The notes beneath the pieces were generated by a model. That model searched no databases and had not been told where the DNA came from. It saw only the letters and a program-made list of their open reading frames with translations. From positions 1 through 36,337 of the forward strand of contig WOGZ01000328.1 of the NCBI GenBank assembly GCA_009733775.1: a stretch of DNA of 36,337 bases, written 5' to 3'. The stretch is from Alectoria sarmentosa (lineage: Eukaryota; Ascomycota; Lecanoromycetes; Lecanorales; Parmeliaceae). Made by a program: the position numbers and the translations under genes. Of this stretch, positions 20,607-29,820 are shown in pieces (position 1 is the first letter of the stretch; each line of letters begins with the position of its first letter).

Positions 20607-22045
20607 CACCGCTGCATCACCGCCATTCCCCTTCTCCCGCGCATACCATGCAGCCCTGTACATAATCGAAGCCCACTCTTTTAAAGACTTTCGCTCCTCC
20701 AGTACTGCGCTCCTCAGGCCGCTGCGTCATTGCTGATTTTGCATGTGTGAAGAGTGCCTGGCATTCGTCCCAGTTCTCAAACTCCCCTGTTGGGAACACA
20801 GTGCAGAGGTTCTTAATATACCGCTGCTTCCACTTCTCGAGCTGCCCATTGGCTTCGAGCCACTTGCGCGTGGCCAGTTGCACTAGACCATGCATTTCGA
20901 ATATGGTCTTGTCTGCGCCAACCGAGATGAACGAGTAGTTTCGGAGCGTTTCGATACTGTCTCCAAGCTCGTCCACGCTAAATTGCTCATCCGTATCCTC
21001 ACCTCTTCTATGCCCTTTTTCACATTGCTGTGCATCTTTCTGTCCAGATTGATCTCGGAGTAGGACCTCTGGAATCCCTTGCCGGTCGAAGAAGCTCATC
21101 AGCGATAGTAAATCCGCGGCTGGCGACATCACTTGCTGTATATGGTCGAACGAGATTTGCCAGGTGATGATAATGGAGTTCCTAGCCTCTACGTCTCGAC
21201 GAAGTTCTCCGCCTTCGTGATTAAGAAGGTTTGTCCTCTTGCGGTCGCTCTTCTGAAATTCCTCCAAATATTGTCGTACCGAGTATCGTGGAGCCCGTTG
21301 TGAGATGTACGCCGCTGCCTGGACGATGGCCAAAGGCATATACTCCAGCACCGCCGCCAGCTCGGTTATATATTTATCATCGCCTTGCTTTCCCAGCTTC
21401 TTCTCAAATAAGGCTAGCGCGTCTTCTTCGCCCATCGATCCTATATTAATCACACCTTTCTCTTCAATATGCTTCAATACTGCCTCCCGGCTGCGTGATG
21501 TTATAAGGATCGAGCCGTTCTGACTCTGTGGGAGATAATCTCGCGGCGGCCGGAGAGCGTTGCTATCCGGCTGGGTGGGCTGGCCTTGATCAGCATCGCA
21601 GAGGAACCCAGCATCATCGAAATTGTCCAGGACAAGAACCCAGTTTCTCTTGTCATAATATAGCTAGTCGTGCACGAGCTTGAAGACGTTCGCCTTCGGA
21701 TCTCGCCGCCCAAAGATTTTAGCCGTATCGGCGATATCCCGGTAGCTCTGTCCGAAACGAGCCGCGTTGCTCGCGTGGACCCAAAACACCCATGTTTCTG
21801 GCGATCGCTCTCGAATCTGGTATACGTATTCGATAGCAAGTTGCGACTTCCCATCTAGAACTTAGTGTTGCCGGTGACAATACGTCTCACTCACCCAACA
21901 CCGCCGAGGCCGACAAGCGCTGTCCTTGACCCCGGCACGGAACATCTATCGTGGATTTGGGTTAGGATTGTCCCACGGTCGACAAAGTCCGAGTCGCGAC
22001 GGAAGGGGATGAACAATGACGGACTGGGCGGAGTCTCTGCCCGCT

Positions 22046-22097
22046 CTATAAGCAATACATCGTTAGTGTGGCTCCAAGAGTAAAGACGGCGACTTGC
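22046..22097 (-). other. GC-AG intron in the NB-ARC-TPR gene
   Basis: On the minus strand: donor GCAAGT, branch site ACTAAC, acceptor TTATAG, 52 nt. Splicing removes an in-frame TAA and joins HNHYP to ERAETPPSPS, which restores the usual linker ahead of the NB-ARC domain. Confidence 0.65.
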
Positions 22098-22206
22098 CAG
22101 GGTAGTGGTTATGCGTCTCGATGGGTCTTATATTATGGCCGATCTGCGACCCCTGGTTTCCCGGGCCCGCGAACGTGGTGTGAACTCCAGCAAGAGTCAT
22201 ACTATT

Positions 22207-22435
22207 CAGAAGATTAACAGTACTGTCCGTCTCGTGGACTTTGGAATAAATGCAGCTGGCCTTCCGCATCAGGCTCGACGTCGTTAGCTGGACGGCCAGC
22301 ACATATTCTAATTATAGCTCCGTCACGTGTCTTCCGCTGCGGGGCAGTGAGCCCGCCCACCCGTCAATAGTCGCCTGCGAGGGCCTCCAATATTGTCCTC
22401 CCATCACAACCAACTCTTGTTCTTCATGATATCTA
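22207..22435. promoter_or_regulatory. Shared divergent promoter, NB-ARC-TPR / HeLo
   Basis: 229 bp separate the minus-strand NLR start (22206) from the plus-strand HeLo ATG (22436). It contains a CACGTG site (22324-22329), the same core as upstream of the NACHT-ankyrin gene. Such spacing allows co-regulation. The start codons are inferred, so the interval is approximate. Confidence 0.45.
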
Positions 22436-22589
22436 ATGGCAGAGGCTGCTGGCCTTGCGATCGGCGTTGTAGCCCTCGCCGGCCTCTTCGACAACACTGT
22501 AAGAGTGCTTCGAATTCGTCCAGCTCGGCCGCAACTTTGGGAAGAACTTCCAGACGAGTCAGCTTGCTGATGCAAATTCCGTCAGGTAG
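22436..22589 (+). pseudogene. HeLo-domain (prion-inhibition and propagation) N-terminal fragment
   Basis: From ATG 22436 the frame gives MAEAAGLAIGVVALAGLFDN, the hydrophobic first helix typical of fungal HeLo domains (PF14479; HET-S family). After one extra A near 22501 the next frame gives ECFEFVQLGRNFGKNFQTSQ, the second conserved block, and then a stop (22587-22589). The later helices of the roughly 200-residue domain and any C-terminal amyloid motif are not found downstream; a GTAGCA donor-like site at the end leaves room for an unseen exon. HeLo domains insert into membranes and kill the cell when triggered by an amyloid-templating NLR. Position, head to head with such an NLR-like gene, fits that pairing. 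This copy is broken. Confidence 0.7.
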
Positions 22590-24004
22590 CAATTTTATCG
22601 TCTACGGTGTATCGTGCATCTGCATCGAACTCGGTTCTAAGCTTTGGAATGGTGGGATTAGTGGGGCAAGATAGATTGTTTAGGACTGAAGTTGGATAAA
22701 TCATATGCGAACACATGGTCGATTCCTGCATCGATGCGCTTCTGCGCTCAATCAAAATGTTGTAGATAAGGTGGAAAGGCCCTCGAGGTTAGCCTTCGAC
22801 GCACCAGTCGTCTGTAAACAGCGCAGACCAATCACTCCATAGAAATTTTCCGCATCAAGTGAGGTGCAGCGAAGGTTCATTTTACAGCGTTGTGTTGGTT
22901 CTCAACTGCCCATTCATTCGACACAAGACTCGAAAATGCTCTAATCTCGTCCCCTTGCGTTTATCTCGGGAACCATTGCATGTTCGAACCTGTGAAGAAG
23001 GTTTGAATCGCCCAAGCAGCGTCTTCACCATGCATTAACATTCTGAGGTACTGGAAATATCAGGAGAAATATGGAATAAAAACTAGTGGGTCTATCCCAA
23101 AAGGGTTAAATTGTTGGTCCATTTTTTTCGGTATGTGTTGGCATCAAGTCTAGGCCCGAAACCCTTGCTTGCCGTGCTTCCTAAGCATAATACGAGTGAC
23201 TGGCTGGCAGTTGTTCTCAGATGTATCTACTGACAGTGCCGGTGAGAGAATTTTGGTGGGGTATTATCATCCGCCAACCACCGTCTAAATCGATCTACCT
23301 GCATCAAGGCACGCGGTAATCGCTGATATGCAAATGCTAAACATGTCCCAGTAGCCATTACGGTCCCTACGTCTCTTCGCCAGTTAATGTCGGTTGAGCA
23401 GATGATCATGACTCAGTCAGAACGTGATTTCGAAGGACAACGGTTTTTCGGTAAACACCCTTCCTAAACCTCTCCTGCTTGATACTAAACCGCCTACTTA
23501 CAGAAAAATCCGAATTTCCCTACACGTCTCTTCATTATAAGTCAAAATTGTTACTGCTATTAAAGAGAAAGGCGGAATCACGATGTCCTTGAATTTGTAG
23601 GATGTGTACCTTGGGTAACAGTTTCTAGATTGATGCGAGTGCGGAACTCTGGACATGGCCAAAATGCATTAACATCCTTCGGCAAGGTTGCGGTTGATCC
23701 GTCAATCTGTCTATCAGACCGTAAACGGCCGACGCACGAGATATTAATGGATGGCGATGATTAACAAACTTCTCGAAAGAAAGCTTTCGCCAATCGTCTT
23801 CTTTGAGTGATGCGTGCTTGATAAGAGTGCCGAGTATCCTTGTGCAACCACCAGCTCTATCTATCGGTCACCATTTTTCATCATCCCCTACTTGACAGGA
23901 ATAAGGATAATCGTCTTAAAGGTTCATACTCATACCACTCTGAAGAGGAGCCAAGAAAGTGATATTCTCGCGTCACCCTCAAGAAGCTTCAGCGATTCTG
24001 CATT
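22590..24004. other. No recognisable gene
   Basis: 1.4 kb of near-normal GC with only short frames on both strands (for example minus 23227-23409 and plus 23814-24035). I see no domain, RNA gene or repeat. It may hide degraded 3' parts of the HeLo gene or 5' parts of the Argonaute gene. Confidence 0.55.
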
Positions 24005-25093
24005 ATGTCTACTATCTTTCGCTACTCATCTCTAAATCCGTATCGTCCAGGGCAGCTTGACCACGAGGCTAAACTTAGGGCATTTATGTATTGGGCTGGC
24101 CTCCAAACGACAGGTACAACTTCAAGTGCGAAAAGCACAATAAAGTATTTGAACTTCGATAGTAATAATGATCACCTTATTCAGACTATATCAGCCTCGC
24201 GAGATTTGCAGGCTAATTGCAACGTCATTCTTAGCCCACCCTTAGGCTCTGGCGTACGGTTGACTCATCCTGCCCTCCATAAACCACTCCCAATCTACAT
24301 CGCGACTTTATCCTTCTATCAACGGCTGCAGTGGAGGTTTATTCGTCAGTCTTCCTCATGTCTAATCAAATCTGACTGGCTTTACCATATTAAGACCCCA
24401 GATCGTTCCATCCCTCCTCCCCTCCAAGTCACAAGAGTCGAAGATCATTTCCAGAGAAACATTTCGTCTGGTGGGGGTTTGGGGGGTCAAATAGACGCCA
24501 AATTTCCTCAGCGGCCCGGCTATCGCACCAGAGGGTAAAAGATAGTTCTATGGACGAATTGTTTCGAAATGATGTTTATTGTTATAAGGTTGTCGTGCAG
24601 TTTGCTACAATAGGGAAGAAATTTAGCCAGATCATCAAATTATTACTGCAGCTCCCCGAATATTGCGACTTCCAGGAGGATGTAGTCATAGAATTCAAGT
24701 CTATTCTGATTTCCCGCAGAAGAATCGTTCCTAACGCAGTGGGATCGGTAATACAGTACAGGGCGGAAGGTGAAGATGAGCCACGTGCTCACGCACAAAC
24801 TTATCGGCTACGCGTCGAAGAAACGGGCACGCTCGCCGTCTCTGAGCTCACCGACTATCTTACTTCTACCAGCGTAAACACGGCTTATGCGGACAAGCTA
24901 CCCGTGTTGCAGGCTCTTAACGTATTTTTGGGTCATTACGCCGAGTCCTCTCCCGCAATTGCGACGGTCGGTCCCAGTAAAAAGCTTCTCTCTCAATCGA
25001 GTCTCTCCGAGGTGGACTTGGAGCCGGGCGTCCGCTCTTCGAGGATTCTTCTCGAGTGTTCAAGTCGCGACTTACCGAATCCTGGGCTTTTGA
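24005..25093 (+). pseudogene. Argonaute N-terminal fragment (ArgoN, linker 1), decayed
   Basis: The recognisable part starts near 24465: GGGLGGQIDAKFPQRPGY, then a TAA (24536-24538) followed in the same frame by KIVLWTN, the strand that opens the Argonaute N domain. The next frame (from about 24565) gives IIKLLLQLPEY, YRAEGEDEPRAHAQTYRLRV and LTSTSVNTAYADKLPVLQAL. At the A-run around 24977 the frame moves again by +1 into KSFSLNR and ALRGFFSSVQVATYRIL, the linker-1 (DUF1785) signature of fungal Argonautes. The PAZ, MID and PIWI domains are absent, so no slicer or guide binding is possible. The first 150 codons (24005-24460) are unrecognised and may not belong. Argonautes act in RNA silencing (QDE-2 type); this is a relic of an extra copy or of a moved one. 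Confidence 0.75.
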
Positions 25094-25121
25094 GTATCTG
25101 CCTGACAGTATCTTATAAGTA

Positions 25122-25374
25122 AGTCTGCTTCATAGAGAAGTCATTGAAACACAGTAGAAGATGCCATTAGCAATAAGGATTCTGCAAGCTCTTGTGAGCC
25201 AAATCTCATAGGCGGCAGCACCTATGAAGCGAAAATGCCTTTTGACATCTCTCCATGTCATCGAACGAAGCAATAAGTGCTCCTCAATATGACCCCTCAG
25301 ATACGGGTTGCAAAGAAGTTGAAGCCCGGGAGAGAAGCATTGGAAGACGAGATGAGCCTTTCGGAGAATCCATG
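25122..25374. other. No recognisable gene
   Basis: Short spacer between the Argonaute relic and a tandem repeat; no motif is seen. Confidence 0.5.
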
Positions 25375-25376
25375 AT

Positions 25377-25705
25377 TTGCAGCATTGCAGAATGAATGTG
25401 TGCCAGTGAGGTGATTGGGTGTATTAGGAAAGGGTGATGTGGAATGCGTAGACCTCGAGCCCCGCAGCGTCTGCAATACCGACAGTCAGTGCTTTCCGAA
25501 GCATTTCATTAATCATGTATGCCAGTGAGATGATTTGGATGTATTAGGAGAGATTGATGAGGAATGCGCAACCCTCGAGCCCCGTAGCTTCTGCAGTTCC
25601 GACATTCAGTGCTTGCCGAAGCATTGCATTAATCCTGCATGCCAGTGAGATGATTTGGGTGTATTAGGAAAGGGTGGTATGGGATGCGCAAGACTCACGG
25701 GGTAG
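25377..25705. repeat. Tandem repeat, unit about 120 bp, about 2.6 copies
   Basis: TGCCAGTGAG begins units at 25401, 25520 and 25640 (periods 119 and 120). Each continues with a GATTTGG/GTATTAGGA-like block, GGAATGCG, CTCGAGCCCCG, CTGCA and CCGACA, TCAGTGCTT and GAAGCATT. The third copy breaks off near 25700, and a partial unit (GCATTGCAGAATGAATG) precedes the first. Copies differ mainly by transitions. No coding signal. Confidence 0.88.
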
Positions 25706-25897
25706 TTTTCATGATTTGGATTTCCAGTGCTCGGTATATGCTTGGAGGAGTACATTGCTATAGAAACAATGAACGGACTTTATTTCCCCTTCCAAGAGAG
25801 TAACATCTCATTATCTCGCAGCGTGGTTAGATAAAATCAGAAGAAAGGTTGTCCCGACGAAAGAAAACGTATTTCACTCATTCCCATCGACCATGAA

Positions 25898-26277
25898 TTA
25901 CCAAATCTCAAACTCCTCCGACTCCACCTGCCCATCCTCCAAACTTTTCATCAACTCGCCATTCATAACTCCATGTACTTCAGCAGTGTCAGTGGTGGAT
26001 TTGAGAAGAATCGAATCGTCGCGGACCACGTACCGTAAGCTTCTCCCACCATGATGTAGTGACCTTCCGTTTCTCTTAAGATCAGAGGACACGCCCCTCC
26101 GAGCAGAACAACTATGACGTCTTTTATCTGAGCCGGTAACAAGGCTAACCCTTGATAGCCTGCTTCACCAATGAAGAAGCTGCGACCAGTTGTCGTCATC
26201 GGGATGAACTCCACGATCTCTTGTACTAGCGAGCAAGGCGTGAATTGGCCTACCTTAGTGACAAGGTATCCAAGCAA
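25898..26277 (-). pseudogene. C-terminal module of a HET-type protein (5'-truncated)
   Basis: Exons 26277-26034 and 25977-25898 flank a 56-nt intron (25978-26033; donor GTACGT, CTGAC branch-like site, acceptor GAAG). Spliced, they give GRSFFIGEAGYQGLALLP, DVIVVLLGGACPLILRETEG and HYIMVGEAYVHGVMNGELM, then a clean stop. This is the conserved tail module found at the C-terminus of many fungal HET-domain proteins (a Gly-Gly-x-x-P-x-x-LR strand followed by YxLxGExYVHG). The splice junction and stop are intact, but no HET domain is seen upstream, so only the 3' end survives, or the rest was rearranged away. It is distinct from the HET gene at 17.7 kb, whose C-terminus lacks this module. Confidence 0.72.
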
Positions 26278-26938
26278 GCGGCCCTTCTTATTTGTCCGGT
26301 AGGAGGGTAAATGGTTGTATGGTCATCTAAGCTTCGAATCCGAGAGGGCACTCCACTCGTCCCTGACTTCCGTTAGTGAGTAATCATGCTCCGTGTATCT
26401 CCTGTCCTCGGCCCGTCCTCGGGAATTATGGAGCAGGTTTTGACGTTGACGTCATCCTAGAGCCCGCCCTCGGGGTCGGCAAAAGAAATTTCACGGCGCA
26501 CTAATTTTCCCCGCGCAACTCCCCAAAGACTTGAAGATTGCTTTGATGCAAGTCTAGCCGCTTCACAGCTACGTTCACTAGACGTTCCAGCGATTTGATA
26601 GCGCACAATAAAGCCCTTGATTGCTTTCACGTCCTTCTCCAAAGCTGCCGTTGAATACTCGATACGCTGGAGCGAAGAGCTGTATCTCCGGGAAAACGCA
26701 CGTCCGCGACGGTTTACGAATCACGTCGAGATTCAAAGAAATATTGTAAGAGGAGGTCGGGATATAACATACTAGATATCGTCGTGCAAAAGTTCGCCCA
26801 CGCAGTAGTCTCCTCGATTGCCTCGAAATGCACTGGGAGACTTGGAAGGCAGAAGGGATTTTTGCGATGCCCTCACGTTAAGGATTCACGTAAGGTAGCT
26901 CGGAACAAGTCCGTCGATTGCATTATTATCTCATTCTC
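26278..26938. other. Mostly empty stretch with a CRE-like site
   Basis: No gene recognised. A minus frame at 26457-26642 (EKDVKAIKGF) has ordinary composition but no known motif. A palindromic TGACGTCA lies at 26447-26454, the bZIP/ATF consensus; its relation to any gene is unclear. Confidence 0.45.
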
Positions 26939-27550
26939 CTATACTTGGATACTGGAGACGACTTTCACCAGTGGCAGCGATCGATCGCGGAGATATGGAG
27001 TCTCGATGACTTTGCCAGCTTCTTTGCCGAAGCTTAGGCCAAACAAAGGACCCACAAGCAGACAGGCCAAAGTGGAGAAAGCAACAGCAATAAGGCACAC
27101 AATGGATACCTCATACATATCTACGCGCATCGGATCCCCCAGGATTATGAGCGCCAGCAGTGGAAAGTCTAGAACCTTATAGTAAGCCACGCGACGACGA
27201 TGATTTCAGCGCCATCGCAAAAGGCTTGAGGTAGTATGTCTAGCTGGATACAATTCCAAGGGTAGTACGCGATCCACAGGAATCAAGCTCTGTTTAGGAT
27301 GAATACTAGAGTCTTTTGGTAACCCTAGGGTCAAGAGGGTCACGAAGGAGAGGAGCAGCGAGGAAATATGTATCCAAAATTTAATTTTTTTACTAGACTC
27401 CACCGTGCCTGCTTTTCTGCACCAAGTTTCGTCGCGGGTTAACCCTGTAGAGGGACAATTATTCCAGAAATATATGACTTTGACAGATACATGACTATTA
27501 TGACGCTGCAGCGTAAGGACTGTACTTGACCGCAACCTCATCGTCCGCAA
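26939..27550 (-). CDS. Possible multi-pass membrane protein fragment, unrecognised
   Basis: Two minus-strand frames lie in line: 27550-27206, containing the hydrophobic segment IHISSLLLSFVTLLTLGL, and 27190-26939, containing LDFPLLALIILGDPM and VSIVCLIAVAFSTLACLLVG followed by GPLFGLSFG. They could be exons of one integral membrane protein, but I could not place a convincing intron between them and recognise no family. They may also be chance hydrophobic frames. Confidence 0.25.
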
Positions 27551-27562
27551 ATACTATGAGAG

Positions 27563-28005
27563 CTATCTGCGAAGGTCCCGAAGACTGCATCCGAGGTTTT
27601 CATGCAAGTCTCGAAGATCCTTTTTCTTCATGATGTTCTCTGGCGCTTCAGCTGCAATGCGTTTGAGATCTTCATCTCCATATGCAGCAACGCTCTCAGG
27701 ACAAAACATCGTCGGCAGAGACCTGAGAAGGTGACGTTCGATTACTTGCCGGCACACATTGTCGACAAAAGTTTTCAACGCCACCTGAGTCGGTTAGCGT
27801 TGCGCAAGGTCACTGGGGGTGGACTCGCTCTGTAATAAGCCGAAAGCCCGGCTAGCGCTTCTGTACATGCCTGCACGTCCATGTCAACAATGATGCGTTT
27901 CTGTAACGACGCGAGAAGCTTCTCGGCATCAACGGCGCGGTTGCTGATAGGAAGTTTACCGTTCCAGTCATCGGCCGAAGCCTCAGTCATGGCCTTTTTG
28001 ATCAA
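27563..28005 (-). pseudogene. Dynamin-like GTPase, C-terminal effector domain fragment
   Basis: Minus-strand exons 28005-27829 and 27784-27563 join through a 44-nt intron with a GC donor (GCGAGT), GCTAACC branch site and CAG acceptor (27785-27828). The spliced frame reads QACTEALAGLSAYYR then VALKTFVDNVCRQVIERHLL, DEDLKRIAAEAPENI, and LRDLHENLG to a stop. A-YY-VALK-FVDNV--QV-ERHLL is the GTPase effector domain of fungal dynamin-like proteins (Vps1/Mx-like), which closes the stalk and stimulates GTP hydrolysis. Upstream helix ASADDWNGKLPISNRAVDAE is less clear. No GTPase domain (GxxxxGKS) is present in the following 500 bp upstream, so this is a 3' fragment. Confidence 0.7.
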
Positions 28006-28528
28006 GTTCCGCAGCCAGAATTGGAACAGAGTGCCAATTTTGGAGCCGCACGGATATACTAATGAAAGTTCTGCTCAAAATTTCTTGGCATTCTTGGCAA
28101 CTGGAGGGAGAGTCTCACATACAGTACCGGCCTTGTGAAGCATTCCCATCATCGCTCTCCAAGGAAATTGCTGCACTTAAATCACATTATAGCTACCTCT
28201 GAGGTTAAAAGTATGTTTAATATGGTTACTGGGAAGAAGAGAGGAGGAGGGGAGCACCAGAGAGATAGTCAAGCTAAAGTAGATATACTTAGAGTTTCCA
28301 GCAATTAGTATTTATGCTACTTCGATCGAGTTCTTATCAGGGGCCAGCCCATATAATAACATTTTGCAGAGCCGTCAACCTCTTCGCTTGAACGAATATG
28401 AGATACTAAATAAAGCTGACAGAATCAAAGCCTTGCAGCATCGCTGCTTGGGCTTCAAATACCCCATTTCGGAGATATTGCGACGACCATGTGAAAGGAG
28501 CCCTTGCTAGTATAGTCGCATCTGATCC
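28006..28528. other. No recognisable gene
   Basis: About 520 bp, slightly AT-richer than its surroundings, with no frame or motif of note. It would be expected to hold the body of the dynamin gene, but does not. Confidence 0.5.
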
Positions 28529-29231
28529 CTAAAATTCATTATTACAACTTGGCATTTGAGTGGAGCACAGACTGGGTTCGTACTCGTTTGCAGGTTCATG
28601 ATTTATGGTATTGTGTCCGATGTCCTCGATAATTGATTCGCCGGAATCTGATTCGAGCTCATCATTAAGATCTCTGGGCAAGGTTTCACGTCGTTGCTCG
28701 ATTAGAGGATATAGAGCACTCAACCCGGAAACTACTTCTACCTGCGTTGATTCTTGATTGCTCGTTTGGTGCTGATTTCCTTGCCGGTCTTCTCTCAACA
28801 CAGCATTCAAGCGTGTAAAAAGCCATTACGTAAGTTAGAGCAAATATCGTGTAAATGAGGTAGTGACTCACATAGAGGTGAGCGCATGCAGATTGTGTGC
28901 TCTGATAATCTACACAATTGCACGTAGCTCTAATCGGCTGTAGTCGTTGGGCAACGGGGTCATAAACTCGTATCGCGACTGGAATATGCAGCTGCAACGC
29001 GACATATCTATCTCGACCATCTGTCATACTTTTGAGGCTGTGAAGTTTAAAACCCGCCTCAATACCTTCAGCAGCACGTTCAGCAGAAACGGGGGACAAG
29101 TGTCGAGTATCATAATGACGTCCTGCATACCCTGGAATGGGTAGCGCAGGTGGTAAGGGAGCACGGCCGGGACGGCGGCTACCTCGACCACGGCCTCTTG
29201 AGAAGGGGGTTTGGAATCGAGTGACCGGCAT
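28529..29231 (-). CDS. SWIM-type zinc-finger protein
   Basis: From the ATG at 29231 the minus frame begins MPVTRFQTPFSRGRGRGSRR, a basic Gly/Arg leader. A middle region follows (AAEGIEAGFKLHSL, YVALQLHIPVAIRVYDP), then ATCNCVDYQSTQSACAHLY: C-x-C then C-x-H, the SWIM zinc-finger pattern used for DNA or protein binding. A GTGAGT donor follows at once (near 28873), with a CTAAC branch-like site. The likely second exon is the frame ending at 28529 (NAVLREDRQGNQHQ, SALYPLIEQR, LNDELESDSGESI), an acidic tail, but no AG acceptor gives the right phase, so the junction is unresolved or damaged. Small SWIM proteins of this layout occur across Pezizomycotina; the role is unknown. SWIM fingers also close MULE transposases, but no transposase core is here. 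Confidence 0.6.
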
Positions 29232-29820
29232 TGCGTCTATATTTAGATTTCAGAATAATCTGGCCGCATTCGATATGAGTGGAGAACGATGAGAGATGAG
29301 AGTCAGATATTGTAGAGAGAAGGTGTTGAGGGACCTGGGAGCCTTTTGTACCGACATTTCGGCCACGCTCCTTGTGCGGCTGGCCCTCCTGGGCCACTCT
29401 GTTGCCACCATTGGAAGGTAGCTTTTGAAGCTCGATATGAATCGCTGGCCAGTGCAGGCACAGAAGGAGTGTTAGCTCTTATGGTCTTCTCGTCAGCCGT
29501 CGGAGGTACGAATAGATGAGTCGTAGTATTTCTCGCAATGTCGTAGGCTCCCTCCCTTAGCGTCAAGCATCGAGGCTGAGGTCCACAATCTAAGGTACAA
29601 ATGGAAAGTCTTGAGTGTTGCGTAGTAGGACCTAGAGATTCAGATGAAAGTATGATCTAGGTAGGTAGTCAAATCCTTCTTAAAGAAGCCTAGTCTCTTG
29701 AACTTGTCGGTCAGCCGTGCTGTGAATGACTTTGCCGCTCATATGCGCCTAAACACGTAAGAGTTAAGGTTTAGCTCGAGATTGATCTACTCTCTTATCA
29801 AAAACGCGGAAACCTTATAA
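29232..29820. other. Upstream region and border to AT island
   Basis: Normal-GC DNA upstream of the SWIM gene. A minus frame at 29303-29566 has no recognisable motif. Composition drops abruptly to AT-rich at about 29820. Confidence 0.5.

Larger units (their letters stand above)
20028..22206 (-). pseudogene. NB-ARC-TPR (NLR-like) gene, decayed
   Basis: Exon 1 (22206-22098) encodes a short N-terminus with GPGNQGSQIGHN. A 52-nt GC-AG intron with an ACTAAC branch site (22046-22097) joins in frame to ETPPSPSLFIPFRRDSDFVD and then ALVGLGGVG, the start of the P-loop. A 40-nt GTGAGT intron (21855-21894) interrupts the P-loop, and the frame is off by one afterwards. There follow KSQLAIEY, WVFWVHASNAARF, the Walker B strand WVLVLDNFDD, PLAIVQAAAYI, ITWQISFDHI and FEMHGLVQLATRKWLE, then four 42-residue TPRs. 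Breaks: amber at 21664-21666 where the family has Trp; net +1 shift near 20708; opal at 20496-20498 at the Trp of a TPR GRWKDAEE motif. Relatives are receptors in fungal self/non-self recognition. This copy cannot make a full protein. Confidence 0.85.

Noticed and set aside
25377..25705. CRISPR-like spaced repeats
   Set aside because: Units are about 120 bp, contiguous and eukaryotic; there are no short repeats with unique spacers.
28078..28090. AATTTCTTGGCA shared with the 81-bp inverted repeat
   Set aside because: A 12-bp match with poor surrounding similarity; chance is sufficient.
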